Part shown: positions 15,391-22,857 of the stretch, in pieces | Position numbering within the stretch: position 1 is the stretch's first letter | Layout of the letters: every line of letters starts with the position of its first letter | Source of the DNA: DASSFZ01 sp036514635 | GTDB taxonomy: Bacteria; Chloroflexota; Anaerolineae; Fen-1058 | Assembly: GCA_036514635.1 (NCBI GenBank) | Contig: DATBWU010000322.1 | Location: forward strand, 1 to 26,712 | Length of the DNA stretch: 26,712 nucleotides | Direction of reading: 5' to 3' | Notes under the pieces: model-generated | Seen by the model: only the letters and a program-made list of their open reading frames with translations | What the model was told of the DNA's origin: nothing | The model's database searches: none | Made by a program: the position numbers and the translations under genes

Positions 15391-15504
15391 ATGGAAGCCA
15401 CACTGGCACTGATTATTCTGACCCTGGCGAGGCTGGTTATACCGGTAGCCCTGCTTCTGGGTATTGGCAGCCTGATACAACGACGGCACACCTTTCGGCG
15501 GTGA
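15391..15504 (+). CDS. 37-residue single-pass membrane peptide
   Basis: A small gene: the ATG at 15391 follows GGAGG (15380-15384) at 6 nt. It encodes about 28 hydrophobic residues (LALIILTLARLVIPVALLLG at the core) and a basic tail QRRHTFRR, so a single membrane helix with a cytoplasmic C-terminus. The stop at 15504 is 8 bp before the two-CW gene, indicating co-transcription. It may be a small subunit or assembly peptide of the respiratory complex encoded downstream. No family recognised. Confidence 0.65.
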   Translation: MEATLALIILTLARLVIPVALLLGIGSLIQRRHTFRR

Positions 15505-15512
15505 GGTGAAAC

Positions 15513-15857
15513 ATGGAGTGGCTCGATCCGCTGGCTGCATTCGTGATCGGCCTGGTGCTGCGCTTTGGCGTTCCCATCGGCGCGACGATCCTGGTCGTCA
15601 GCCTGTTACGCCGGCTGGACGCGCGCTGGCAGGTGGAAGCTGAACAACGACGCGCGCTCATCGCAGCCGGCGTGGCGCGCGGTCCCAGGTGTTGGGAACT
15701 GCGCAACTGTCCGCCGGAACGGCGAGCAAACTGCTTGGCCTATGCACAGCCGGGCTTCCCGTGCTGGCAAGTTTTCCGCGGCTCGGAGGGCCAACTGCGA
15801 GAAGCGTGCCTGGAGTGCGATGTCTTCACTCAAGCGCCGCTGCCGACGGCCGTCTGA
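15513..15857 (+). CDS. Membrane-anchored two-CW-like cysteine-rich protein
   Basis: 114 residues. One membrane helix at about 8-33 (AAFVIGLVLRFGVPIGATIL) is followed by a basic coiled stretch. A cysteine-rich domain then carries CWELRNC, NCLAYAQPGFPCW and CLEC. The CWE-x3-C ... C ... CW arrangement matches the two-CW type of small domain found at the ends of sensor and membrane proteins in anaerobes. The cysteines probably bind a metal or cluster, or form disulfides; which cannot be decided here. AGGTGA stands 4 nt before the ATG. It lies between the small membrane peptide and the octaheme cytochrome in one operon, suggesting a redox-sensing or assembly role. Confidence 0.75.
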   Translation: MEWLDPLAAFVIGLVLRFGVPIGATILVVSLLRRLDARWQVEAEQRRALIAAGVARGPRCWELRNCPPERRANCLAYAQPGFPCWQVFRGSEGQLREACLECDVFTQAPLPTAV

Positions 15858-15883
15858 GATCATGGGCGAGAGGGATGATCGAT

Positions 15884-16795
15884 ATGAAGAGACAATGGAG
15901 CACACGTCTATTCTTCGGCCTGCTGTTTGCGCTGCCGGCCATTTTGCTCTCGGTGGCGTTGACGCAGGCCAGCGCCTTGCCGCAGGCCGACACGCCGGCG
16001 GCGCTCGACTGCAAGACCTGTCACACGGACTTCGAGAAGGCATGGCAGAGCGGAGCGCACGGCCAGGCAGCGTCCGACCCGGCCTTCAAAGAGACCTGGA
16101 AAGCGCAAGGCAGCCCGGCACAGTGCCTGGCCTGCCACACGACCGGCTTCGACATGGCGACGGGCTTATTCAAGGCCGATGGAGTCACGTGCGAAGCCTG
16201 CCACAGCCCGATTAACGATAAGCACCCGCAGGAGCCGATGCCCGCCGAGCGCTCGGCGCAGTTGTGCGGCACGTGCCACACCGAGACGTTCTTCGAATGG
16301 CAGGTGAGCAAGCATCGCGAGGTGAACCTGGCGTGCGTGGGTTGCCACGACTCGCACGGCACGACGCTGAAGGCCGAAAGCGCGTCGAAGATGTGCGCCA
16401 CCTGTCACCGCGAGCGCGCCTCGAACTTCGCGCACTCGCAACACAGCCAGGTCGGCCTGACCTGCGCCGACTGCCACTTGACCAAGTTGGGCAGTGGACA
16501 GGGCGAGGGCCACGCCACGCGCGATCACAGCTTCAACGTCAAGTTGAGCGCCTGCAATCAGTGCCACGCCTATCAGATGCACGATCCGGCGCAGGTGCAC
16601 CCCGATCAGCCAACACCTGCCCCGGTCGACGCGATGGCTTCGGTCGAGACATTGAGCGTGAGCGCAGTGCCGGAGCAGGCCAGCCCGGTCGGCTTCGCCA
16701 CGGTGTCCGGACTGGTCGGCTTCGCTGCGGGCATCATCTTAGCGCCATGGCTGGAGCGCTGGTATCGGCGTAACAATCATCGCGGCGACAAGTGA
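15884..16795 (+). CDS. Membrane-anchored octaheme cytochrome c
   Basis: 303 residues. The ATG at 15884 is preferred over the ATG at 15875 because GAGAGGG ends 9 nt before it and directly abuts the earlier one. A signal peptide (STRLFFGLLFALPAILLSVA) directs export. Eight CxxCH heme motifs follow: CKTCH, CLACH, CEACH, CGTCH, CVGCH, CATCH, CADCH and CNQCH. Several are paired at short spacing, as in NrfB/MtrA-like and doubled-CxxCH proteins. A C-terminal helix (FATVSGLVGFAAGIILAPWL) anchors it to the membrane with a short basic tail. No atypical catalytic heme motif (CxxCK or CX15CH) is seen, so it is probably an electron carrier rather than a nitrite or sulfite reductase. It is followed by the ferredoxin and NrfD genes, which should pass quinol electrons to it or take electrons from it. 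Confidence 0.92.
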   Translation: MKRQWSTRLFFGLLFALPAILLSVALTQASALPQADTPAALDCKTCHTDFEKAWQSGAHGQAASDPAFKETWKAQGSPAQCLACHTTGFDMATGLFKADGVTCEACHSPINDKHPQEPMPAERSAQLCGTCHTETFFEWQVSKHREVNLACVGCHDSHGTTLKAESASKMCATCHRERASNFAHSQHSQVGLTCADCHLTKLGSGQGEGHATRDHSFNVKLSACNQCHAYQMHDPAQVHPDQPTPAPVDAMASVETLSVSAVPEQASPVGFATVSGLVGFAAGIILAPWLERWYRRNNHRGDK

Positions 16796-16804
16796 GGTCG
16801 GGCC

Positions 16805-17581
16805 ATGAAGCGACTTTCATTGAAGCGGCGCAGTTTTCTAAAGACGCTGGGAGCCGGCGCGGCGGCTCTTGTCGGCATGCGAATGGTCGGGCAAGGCGCG
16901 TCGAGCGATGGCGAGCCGCAGGCAGCCAGCCCTCACAAATGGGCCATGGTGATCGATCAGGCCAAGTGCCAGGGTTGCGGTTACTGCACGCTGGCCTGCC
17001 GCGCGCACAACGACGTGGCGCCGTCGATCTCGTGGAACCGCGTCATCAGCGCGGGCAAAGTGAAAGATCGAGAAATCTTCCTGGCGCGGCCGTGCATGCA
17101 GTGCGAGCACGCGCCGTGCGTCGAGGTGTGCCCGGTCGGCGCGAGTTATCATCGGGCCGATGGGATCGTGATGATGGACTATGGCAAATGCATCGGCTGC
17201 CGCTATTGCGTGGTGGCTTGCCCGTACGGCGCGCGCGCGTTCAACTGGGAAGAGTTCACCGGCCCGAACCCGGCCGTGCCCATGTGGGGCCAGCCGGAAG
17301 TCGAGCGCCGCCCGCGCGGTGTCGTCGAAAAATGCTCGTTCTGCTACCAGCGTATCGATCGCGGCCTGGAGCAGGGTTTAAAGCCCGGCGTCGATCCAGA
17401 AGCGACGCCGGCGTGCGTGGTGGCCTGCCCGGTCGGCGCGCGGTTCTTCGGCGACCTGAATGATCCCGAATCGACTGTCAGCAAATTACTCGCCGATCAT
17501 CCATACTATCGCCTGCGCGAAGACCTGGGGACCTCGCCGCGCGTGTACTATCTCCCGACGCGTGAGGAGGCATCATCATGA
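16805..17581 (+). CDS. Tat-exported ferredoxin subunit with four 4Fe-4S sites (NrfC/PsrB-like)
   Basis: 258 residues. The N-terminus KRRSFLKTLGAGAAALVGM is a Tat-type signal with twin arginines R8-R9. Four cysteine clusters follow: CQGCGYCTLACR, CMQCEHAPCVEVCP, CIGCRYCVVACP and CSFCYQR with a later CVVACP. This is the full complement of the DMSO reductase/NrfC iron-sulfur subunit family. It starts 9 bp after the cytochrome gene and overlaps the NrfD gene by 4 bp (ATGA), so the subunits are made together. It should sit on the outer face of the membrane and wire the NrfD subunit to the octaheme cytochrome. There is no molybdopterin catalytic subunit nearby. Confidence 0.92.
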   Translation: MKRLSLKRRSFLKTLGAGAAALVGMRMVGQGASSDGEPQAASPHKWAMVIDQAKCQGCGYCTLACRAHNDVAPSISWNRVISAGKVKDREIFLARPCMQCEHAPCVEVCPVGASYHRADGIVMMDYGKCIGCRYCVVACPYGARAFNWEEFTGPNPAVPMWGQPEVERRPRGVVEKCSFCYQRIDRGLEQGLKPGVDPEATPACVVACPVGARFFGDLNDPESTVSKLLADHPYYRLREDLGTSPRVYYLPTREEASS

Positions 17582-18840
17582 CTGCACGTTCCGCTCACCG
17601 ACGACCTGCGCTGCATTTGACCCGATTCCAGTTGTGGCTGCTCGCGCTCACGACGGTGATCGTGGCCGGCTTGATCGCAGGCGTGATCGTATTCACGCGT
17701 GGGCTGGTCGTGACCAACCTGACCGATCTCGTGCCGTGGGGCCTGTGGATCACGATCGACCTGTCTTCGATTGCGATGAGCGCGGGCGCGTTCCTGCTGT
17801 GCGCGGCAGTGTATCTGCTGGGCTTGAAGCAGTTCCAGCCCGTCGCGCGCACGGCCACGTTCGTCGGCCTGCTCGGCTACAGTATGGCCGTGCTGTGCCT
17901 GCTGCTCGACATCGGCCGGCCGGAACGCTTTTGGCACGCGCTGGTGTTCTGGAACCCCCACTCGGTGCTGTGGGAAGTGACGATGTGCGTGACGCTGTAC
18001 CTGGCCGTGCTGGCGCTGGAGACCGCGCCGATTCTCGGCCAGGCCGAATGGATGCAGCGCCGCCGGCCGCGACTGGCGAGGCTGCTGTCCAGCGTGCACC
18101 ATTACGCGCCGTACCTGGCCGTCGTCGGGCTGGGCCTGTCGCTGCTGCACCAATCGTCGCTGGGCGCGACGTATGGCGTGCTGAAGGCGCGCCCGATCTG
18201 GTATCGCCCCGACCTGTCGGTGCTATTCATCGTCTCGGCGATGGCCGGCGGGCCGGCGCTCACAGCGCTGGCCTCGATGCTGGCCGCCCGCCTGAGTAAG
18301 CGCGTGCACATTGACGATCATCTGCTCGAACGGCTCTCGCACGCCATCGGCTGGGTGCTGGTCGGCTACCTGTACTTCCGCTTCTGGGACGCCTTCGCGA
18401 TGACGTACACCTACGCGCCGGGCCGCACGGAAGGATTGAACCTGCTCACGCAGGGACCGTTATCGTTCAACTTCTGGATCGGCGAGATGCTGCTGGGCGC
18501 AGTGGTTCCGATCGTCATCCTGTTAAAGTCGAATTGGCGACGTAACCCGCCGCTGCGCATGATCGCGCTGGCGTTGATCGTCGTCGGCGTCGTCGCGTAT
18601 CGCTGGGATACTAACCTCGCCGGGCAGATGGTGGTGATGAGCTATCTGCCGCAAGACATCACCGCCCGTTTCACCACTTACACGCCGTCGTTAATCGAAC
18701 TCATCAGCGGCGCAGGTATCGTCGCCTTCGGGCTGTTAGCCTTCACGCTCGGCGTGCGCTACTTGAACGTCGTCGATCATCGCGCGATTGAGCACGCAGA
18801 GGAACAGGCGCTCGAACCGGCGCTGGAACCGACGCAGTGA
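17578..18840 (+). CDS. NrfD/PsrC-family quinone-interacting membrane subunit
   Basis: 420 residues with about nine or ten membrane helices, the typical fold and length of NrfD/PsrC-type subunits. Recognisable family segments are LVPWGLWITIDLSSIAMSAGAF near residue 55-75 (in pieces), LLLDIGRPERFWH near 115, and the late HQSSLGATYGVL. The gene overlaps the ferredoxin gene by 4 bp. NrfD proteins bind quinone/quinol at the membrane and exchange electrons with the attached ferredoxin; here electrons would run between menaquinol and the octaheme cytochrome. The direction (quinol oxidation or reduction) cannot be told from sequence. Confidence 0.92.
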   Translation: MTARSAHRRPALHLTRFQLWLLALTTVIVAGLIAGVIVFTRGLVVTNLTDLVPWGLWITIDLSSIAMSAGAFLLCAAVYLLGLKQFQPVARTATFVGLLGYSMAVLCLLLDIGRPERFWHALVFWNPHSVLWEVTMCVTLYLAVLALETAPILGQAEWMQRRRPRLARLLSSVHHYAPYLAVVGLGLSLLHQSSLGATYGVLKARPIWYRPDLSVLFIVSAMAGGPALTALASMLAARLSKRVHIDDHLLERLSHAIGWVLVGYLYFRFWDAFAMTYTYAPGRTEGLNLLTQGPLSFNFWIGEMLLGAVVPIVILLKSNWRRNPPLRMIALALIVVGVVAYRWDTNLAGQMVVMSYLPQDITARFTTYTPSLIELISGAGIVAFGLLAFTLGVRYLNVVDHRAIEHAEEQALEPALEPTQ

Positions 18841-19127
18841 AAGTGGGCAACGGAGGCCTTCGGCGCAACGGACACACGCCTTCGGCGGGTGCAGTGCTCC
18901 CGTAAACGAATCCGAATCAACGCAGAGGCGCATCCGCTCATTCGTTACCCATTCGTTGGCAGTCTCCCTCCAGAGTGTTGGTCTTACCACAGAGCACGCA
19001 GACGCCAGAGGCGCGCAGAGGTTCTTAAGTTGCTCGGCGCTCTCCGCGCTCTCAGCGGTGAGAAACGGGCCGATCTGCTCGCCAACACTGAGGAGGGAGA
19101 CTATCCATTCGTTGCAGAACCCAAAAG
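18841..19127. repeat. Intergenic region with degenerate inverted-repeat element
   Basis: No gene supported. Two CCTTCGGC tracts (near 18858 and 18882) could form small hairpins after the NrfD gene. A degenerate member of the ACCACAGAG...GCGGTG repeat family occupies about 18986-19060, its halves rich in GCAGAG/CAGAGG and CTCTCCGC/CTCTCAGC units. Confidence 0.5.
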
Positions 19128-19159
19128 AGAGACCGGACACCGCGCGGTGTCCGGTCTCT
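19128..19159 (-). terminator. Perfect 32-bp palindromic terminator of decaheme gene
   Basis: AGAGACCGGACACCGC (19128-19143) and GCGGTGTCCGGTCTCT (19144-19159) are exact complements with no unpaired bases. Read leftward, the stem is followed by CTTTTGGG, giving a short U-tract. It lies 25 bp beyond the stop of the decaheme gene, the expected place for an intrinsic terminator on the minus strand. Confidence 0.85.
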
Positions 19160-19184
19160 GTGTTACGGCGCGCCCGTCATCGCG

Positions 19185-21329
19185 TTACTGGGCCGGTACT
19201 TCGGGGCGGGTGTAGGTCGACACATCACCGCCCAGGTCCGCGATCGAGTCGATCAGGAACTGGATGACGTAGCGTGGATTGTGGACGAAAGCACCCGGAT
19301 CCTTCTGGGTGTACTGGTAGTTGTAGCCGGCCTTCAGGAGGCGCGGCGTCCAAGCAGCATAGCCCTGGCCGTCAGCACCGAAGAAGTACGGATAGGCAGC
19401 CGCGTTATACGTGATCGGGTTGCCCGTGCCTTCCGCGTACGTCTGTATCTCGGCGTACAACGCCTCGGCCAGTGTCTCGATCTCGCCCTGCGTGCCTTCC
19501 GTCACGTCGCCATCGCCATCGTAGTCGGTGGTGTCGTCTGGAGCGCGGATGTCTTCCGGCTCCGCGCCGGCATGGCAGCCCGCGCAGGTCTCGACCTTGG
19601 GCGCTAGGGCGTGAACATCGTGGCACTGCGCGCACTTGTTGAGCGGATGCAGGACGTTCTGGCCCAGGTAGGTCTGGCTGTCGTACTCGTAAGCGCCCTT
19701 GACGTCCGTGCCGAACAACGTCGCGCCTGCGGCGAAGTAGTGGATGTTGCGGAAGCGGATCGTCGCATCCACGGTGTCCACGTCCTTGCCGGTGAGAGAC
19801 CGATCCACGCTCGCCTTCGACTCGCGGCCCTGGTGGCAGGTGATGCACAGGTTGGAATCGTCGGCCACGAACTTGCCATCGGCATCCTCGCCGCCCAGGC
19901 TCACCGTCGCGCCGCTGGGGAAGGCGACCGAAACCACCTGGTAGCGCGCCGGGAAGTTCTGCGAGTCGTGGCAGGTGGAGCACATGAAGCCGTTCGCGAT
20001 TGGGTTGGAGATGTTGGCGCCCTCCGCGATGAACTGCGGCAAGCCGGTGGCGCTGTGGCAGCGAGCGCACGTACCGGGCACTGCGCCCTCAGCATCCCAG
20101 TGGCGGAACGGCTCGGTGTTGCCGGCGAAGTGGCCGGCATCGTTGCGGACCAGATTGCTCACAGCGCCGCCCAGGTCCTCGATGGAGTCGTACAGCAGCT
20201 CGATGATGTACTTGCCGCCGTGCGCGAACGAGCCGGGGTCCTTGAGGGACACCTGGTAGTTGTAGGCCGCTTTGAGCAGGCGGGCCGTCCAGTTGGCGTA
20301 TCCACTGCCATCGGCAGCGAGGAAGTAAGGATAGGTGGCCGGATCGTAGCTGATCTCAGCGCCAGCCGTTTCCTGGGCATACTTCTGGATCTCGGCCAGC
20401 AGGATTTCCTGCAGACCCTGGACTTCATAGAAGACGCCTTCTTCGACGTTGCCGTCACCATCATAGTCCGAGGCTGAGGAGACCATGCGCACGTCTTTCA
20501 GATCTTCCGCGCGGGTCACGCCCGTGTGACACTCCTGGCACTTCTCGATCCGGAGTTCCAGAGTGTGCTGGTTGTGGCAGCCGATGCAGGTATCGATGCC
20601 TTCCACGTGGCGGAACTTGGCATCATACGTCTTGCCTTCGTACTCGTAGCCGCCCTTGACCTCGGTGCCGTATAGCGTAGCCGCCGCGGCGTAGTAGTGG
20701 ATGTTGCGGAAGCCGAAGCGGACATCGTTGCCCTGGTCGTCCTTGATCGGAGCGACCGCAGCGTCTACGTCCGTGACGCCGAAGCGCTCGATCTGGGCAT
20801 CCACCGACGCCTTGGACTCGCGACCCTGGTGGCAGACCATGCAGCGGGCCGCATCGCCCAATCCGCTGACCACGATAGTGTTGCCCTCGTCATCCTTGCC
20901 GGGGAAGGCGACACTGGTCAGGTTAATCGTGACATCGTTGTGGCAGGCCACGCACTGGATGCCCTGGGCATCCTTGGCCGGCACAGCGGCGTCTACCTTG
21001 TTCGCTTCGCTGCCGTCAGCGCCCAAGTAATCCCGGTAACCGGCAGTCGTGTGGCACTTGGCGCAGGCAGTGGGCACTTCAGCCGGGTCTTCTTCATCCC
21101 AGTGGCGGAAAGGTTCGGTGTCGACGGCATTGTGCGCCGAGCCTTCCCATTGCGCCTTGAATGGGATCTCCAAAGGCGCTGCGACCTCGACGGGGACCGC
21201 AGTGGGTTCCGGCGACGGGACTGCAGGCCCGGGCGCAGTGGTCGGGGTGGCCGTCGGCTGCCCGCAGGCGACCAACACCAGACCCAGGCCGATCAGCGCC
21301 AGACCAACAAAAATGACTTTCTTATGCAT
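19185..21329 (-). CDS. Decaheme c-type cytochrome lipoprotein with internal duplication
   Basis: 714 residues. The ATG at 21329 (GGAGAG 6 nt upstream) opens a lipoprotein signal ending LVLVACGQ, so the mature protein is lipid-anchored outside the membrane through Cys. A Thr/Pro/Val-rich spacer follows. Ten CxxCH motifs are present: CAKCH, CVACH, CMVCH, CIGCH, CQECH, then CARCH, CSTCH, CITCH, CAQCH, CAGCH. The two sets of five belong to duplicated halves: EPFRHWD, CHQGRESKASVD, RNIHYxAAxATLxGTxVKG and NWTARLLKA/AWTPRLLKAGYNYQ recur in order. Acidic DYDGDGxVxEG segments in each half could bind calcium. It is probably an extracellular electron conduit or reductase. It is preceded by a 15-bp palindrome and followed by a strong terminator, so it is transcribed alone. 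Confidence 0.92.
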   Translation of the reverse strand: MHKKVIFVGLALIGLGLVLVACGQPTATPTTAPGPAVPSPEPTAVPVEVAAPLEIPFKAQWEGSAHNAVDTEPFRHWDEEDPAEVPTACAKCHTTAGYRDYLGADGSEANKVDAAVPAKDAQGIQCVACHNDVTINLTSVAFPGKDDEGNTIVVSGLGDAARCMVCHQGRESKASVDAQIERFGVTDVDAAVAPIKDDQGNDVRFGFRNIHYYAAAATLYGTEVKGGYEYEGKTYDAKFRHVEGIDTCIGCHNQHTLELRIEKCQECHTGVTRAEDLKDVRMVSSASDYDGDGNVEEGVFYEVQGLQEILLAEIQKYAQETAGAEISYDPATYPYFLAADGSGYANWTARLLKAAYNYQVSLKDPGSFAHGGKYIIELLYDSIEDLGGAVSNLVRNDAGHFAGNTEPFRHWDAEGAVPGTCARCHSATGLPQFIAEGANISNPIANGFMCSTCHDSQNFPARYQVVSVAFPSGATVSLGGEDADGKFVADDSNLCITCHQGRESKASVDRSLTGKDVDTVDATIRFRNIHYFAAGATLFGTDVKGAYEYDSQTYLGQNVLHPLNKCAQCHDVHALAPKVETCAGCHAGAEPEDIRAPDDTTDYDGDGDVTEGTQGEIETLAEALYAEIQTYAEGTGNPITYNAAAYPYFFGADGQGYAAWTPRLLKAGYNYQYTQKDPGAFVHNPRYVIQFLIDSIADLGGDVSTYTRPEVPAQ

Positions 21330-21353
21330 AGCATTCTCTCCACAGTGCGACTG

Positions 21354-21368
21354 TTGCTGAATCAGCAA
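21354..21368. promoter_or_regulatory. 15-bp palindrome upstream of decaheme gene
   Basis: TTGCTGA-A-TCAGCAA is a perfect palindrome with a single central base, 25 bp before the decaheme start codon. It is a candidate operator for a dimeric regulator. The NarL-type regulator encoded at 22216 is a possible binder, but its family's usual heptamers are not evident here. Confidence 0.5.
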
Positions 21369-21445
21369 GTGGTCGATCGTGTGCGTTCGATTCTTGTGTT
21401 CTCCCTCCTTCTTGTGGAGACTGCTCAGAGACTGTCTTAAAACTC

Positions 21446-21510
21446 ACCACCAAGACACCAGGGCACCAAGCAGCACTAAGGTTTTCTTGGTGTCTTCGAG
21501 ACTTGGTGGT
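21446..21510. repeat. Dispersed inverted-repeat element (ACCACCAAG type)
   Basis: Arms ACCACCAAG (21446-21454) and CTTGGTGGT (21502-21510) enclose ACACCA / GCACCAAG and CTTGGTGTC units. It lies between the decaheme gene and the receiver-like gene. It is built on the same plan as the elements at 7716, 15108 and 18986. Confidence 0.75.
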
Positions 21511-21544
21511 TAACCATCAAGCCTTTTCAGGGCGGATCGTCCGA

Positions 21545-21886
21545 TCAAACGTGAATGAGGCTGATCAGATCGCCAATTTCGCCAGCCGGGTGCTGCTCGC
21601 TCGTCACCACATGGACGTGCTCGTGCTGAGGGTCGAGCCGAAGAATCTTCAGCGTCGGGAGCGCCTCGAGCATTGCCTTGAGCGGGCATAGTCGCTCGAT
21701 TTCTGTGTCGGTCGCGTCGAGGATCACGGCGTCAGGCCGCATGGCGATGACCTTCGTCAGCGCATCCGGCTCTCGCGAATCAATCGTGTGTAGATCGATC
21801 TGATCAACGTGCTGGCGCAAGCGGCTAGCGACGCCTTCCGCGAACAACGAACGAGGTGAGAGAACGATGACGCGCGTTCGGCCCAT
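21545..21886 (-). CDS. Degenerate stand-alone receiver-like protein
   Basis: 113 residues from the ATG at 21886; an in-frame start at 21916 adds ten residues of no clear value. The fold pattern is CheY-like: strand RVIVLSPRSLF, helix AEGVASRLRQH, strand DAVILDATD with a possible phospho-Asp, and a late helix GEIGDLISLI. The acidic pair that normally follows the first strand is replaced by SPR, and the conserved Lys is not evident, so phosphorylation may be lost. There is no DNA-binding domain. It lies between the decaheme gene and the kinase/regulator pair in the same direction. It may be a pseudo-receiver that binds another signalling protein. Confidence 0.6.
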   Translation of the reverse strand: MGRTRVIVLSPRSLFAEGVASRLRQHVDQIDLHTIDSREPDALTKVIAMRPDAVILDATDTEIERLCPLKAMLEALPTLKILRLDPQHEHVHVVTSEQHPAGEIGDLISLIHV

Positions 21887-21916
21887 ACATGCCCCAGCAG
21901 CAGACTTCCGCGACAT

Positions 21917-22215
21917 TGTGAAGTTTAAGGTAAGGGGAGAACGAGGCGCAACCCTCGATCGCTCATGTTGCGATACACGAGAGGGTGATCGGTGTGTCAG
22001 GTCGGGCTACCCGATCGGGTGGGATCGTTTTGATCGAGTAGAGCCTTGTCAAAGCGGGGACTTGTCACAGTCGCCCGGAGTCACCTGGAGTCGCCCGGAG
22101 TTCAAACTCCGGGCTGAAGGCGTGGAAATCGGCTGAAGCCGATTGGCTGGCAGCCCGGTTGACCAGGCTCCCACGCTTTCAGCCGGACGGTGAACCGTCC
22201 GGCGTTCCTGCACGA
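21917..22215. repeat. Intergenic cluster of short palindromes
   Basis: No gene supported. Three perfect hairpins lie in a row: CCCGGAGT/ACTCCGGG (22094-22113), AATCGGCT/AGCCGATT (22127-22144) and GCCGGACGGT/ACCGTCCGGC (22182-22203). All carry GGCTGAAG or GTTCAAAC-like junctions, of the same style as the palindromes at 13476-13513. The last lies 13 bp past the stop of the response regulator gene and could serve as its terminator. Confidence 0.65.
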
Positions 22216-22857
22216 TTAACGAGGCTGCTTGATCAGCCCATCTCTCAGGGCGTGGGCGGCGGCTTCCGTGCGATTCTGCGCGCCGAGTTTCTGGAGGATG
22301 TTCTTGATGTGGTACTTGACCGTGTTCTCGCTGAGGCCGAGCCTCTCGCCGATGGCCTTGTTCGATAGGCCGTCCACGATCAACTGGAGCAGCTCGATTT
22401 CGCGCTGCGTCAGGCTTTCGGCCGGGCCGGGTGGCGGCTTCGGCGGTTTGGCGTAGCCTTCCATCAATCGGGCCACGGTCTGCCGGGTGATGGCCGCTTC
22501 ACCGCGCTTCAACCCTTCCAGCATGTCGAGAAACTCGTTGGCGTTGAGGTTCTTGAGGAGAAATCCGCGCGCACCGGCTTGAATCGCTTCAAACAGATTG
22601 GCATCTTCGTCGGACACGGTCAACATCACCACCTGCACCTCCGGCATTTCGGCACGGATAGCGCGCAGCGCTTCGATGCCGGTCATCTCCGGCATGGTGA
22701 TGTCCATCAGCACCAAATCGGGTTTCAACTGGCGCGCCACGTCCACCGCTGCGCGCCCGGTGCCGACCTGGCCGACGACCTGATAGCCCGCCGCTTCGAG
22801 CAGGCTGACGATGCCGTCGCGAAACAAGGAGTGGTCATCCGCCACGAGAACGCGCAT
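22216..22857 (-). CDS. NarL/LuxR-type response regulator
   Basis: 213 residues. The receiver domain has the acidic pair D7-D8, the phosphoacceptor D52 (VLMDITMPEMTG) and K102 (FLLKN), all intact. A proline-rich linker (AKPPKPPPGPAE) leads to a LuxR-type helix-turn-helix (LTQREIELLQLIVDGLSNKA, then LSENTVKYHIKNIL). The ATG at 22857 overlaps the end of the kinase gene by 23 bp, so the two are translated together and form a two-component pair. Likely targets are the nearby cytochrome genes, by position only. Confidence 0.93.
   Translation of the reverse strand: MRVLVADDHSLFRDGIVSLLEAAGYQVVGQVGTGRAAVDVARQLKPDLVLMDITMPEMTGIEALRAIRAEMPEVQVVMLTVSDEDANLFEAIQAGARGFLLKNLNANEFLDMLEGLKRGEAAITRQTVARLMEGYAKPPKPPPGPAESLTQREIELLQLIVDGLSNKAIGERLGLSENTVKYHIKNILQKLGAQNRTEAAAHALRDGLIKQPR

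Noticed and set aside
15884..16795. Octaheme cytochrome as a nitrite or sulfite reductase
   Set aside because: All eight motifs are plain CxxCH, with no CxxCK or CX15CH catalytic heme motif, and the protein is short (303 residues) for those enzymes.
16264..17463. Overlapping shifted frames in the cytochrome/ferredoxin genes
   Set aside because: They are high-GC shadow frames with Arg/Gly-rich products; the real genes show heme and cluster motifs.
19611..20477. 288-codon rightward frame opposite the decaheme gene
   Set aside because: Antisense shadow. The minus strand has ten ordered CxxCH motifs and a lipoprotein signal.
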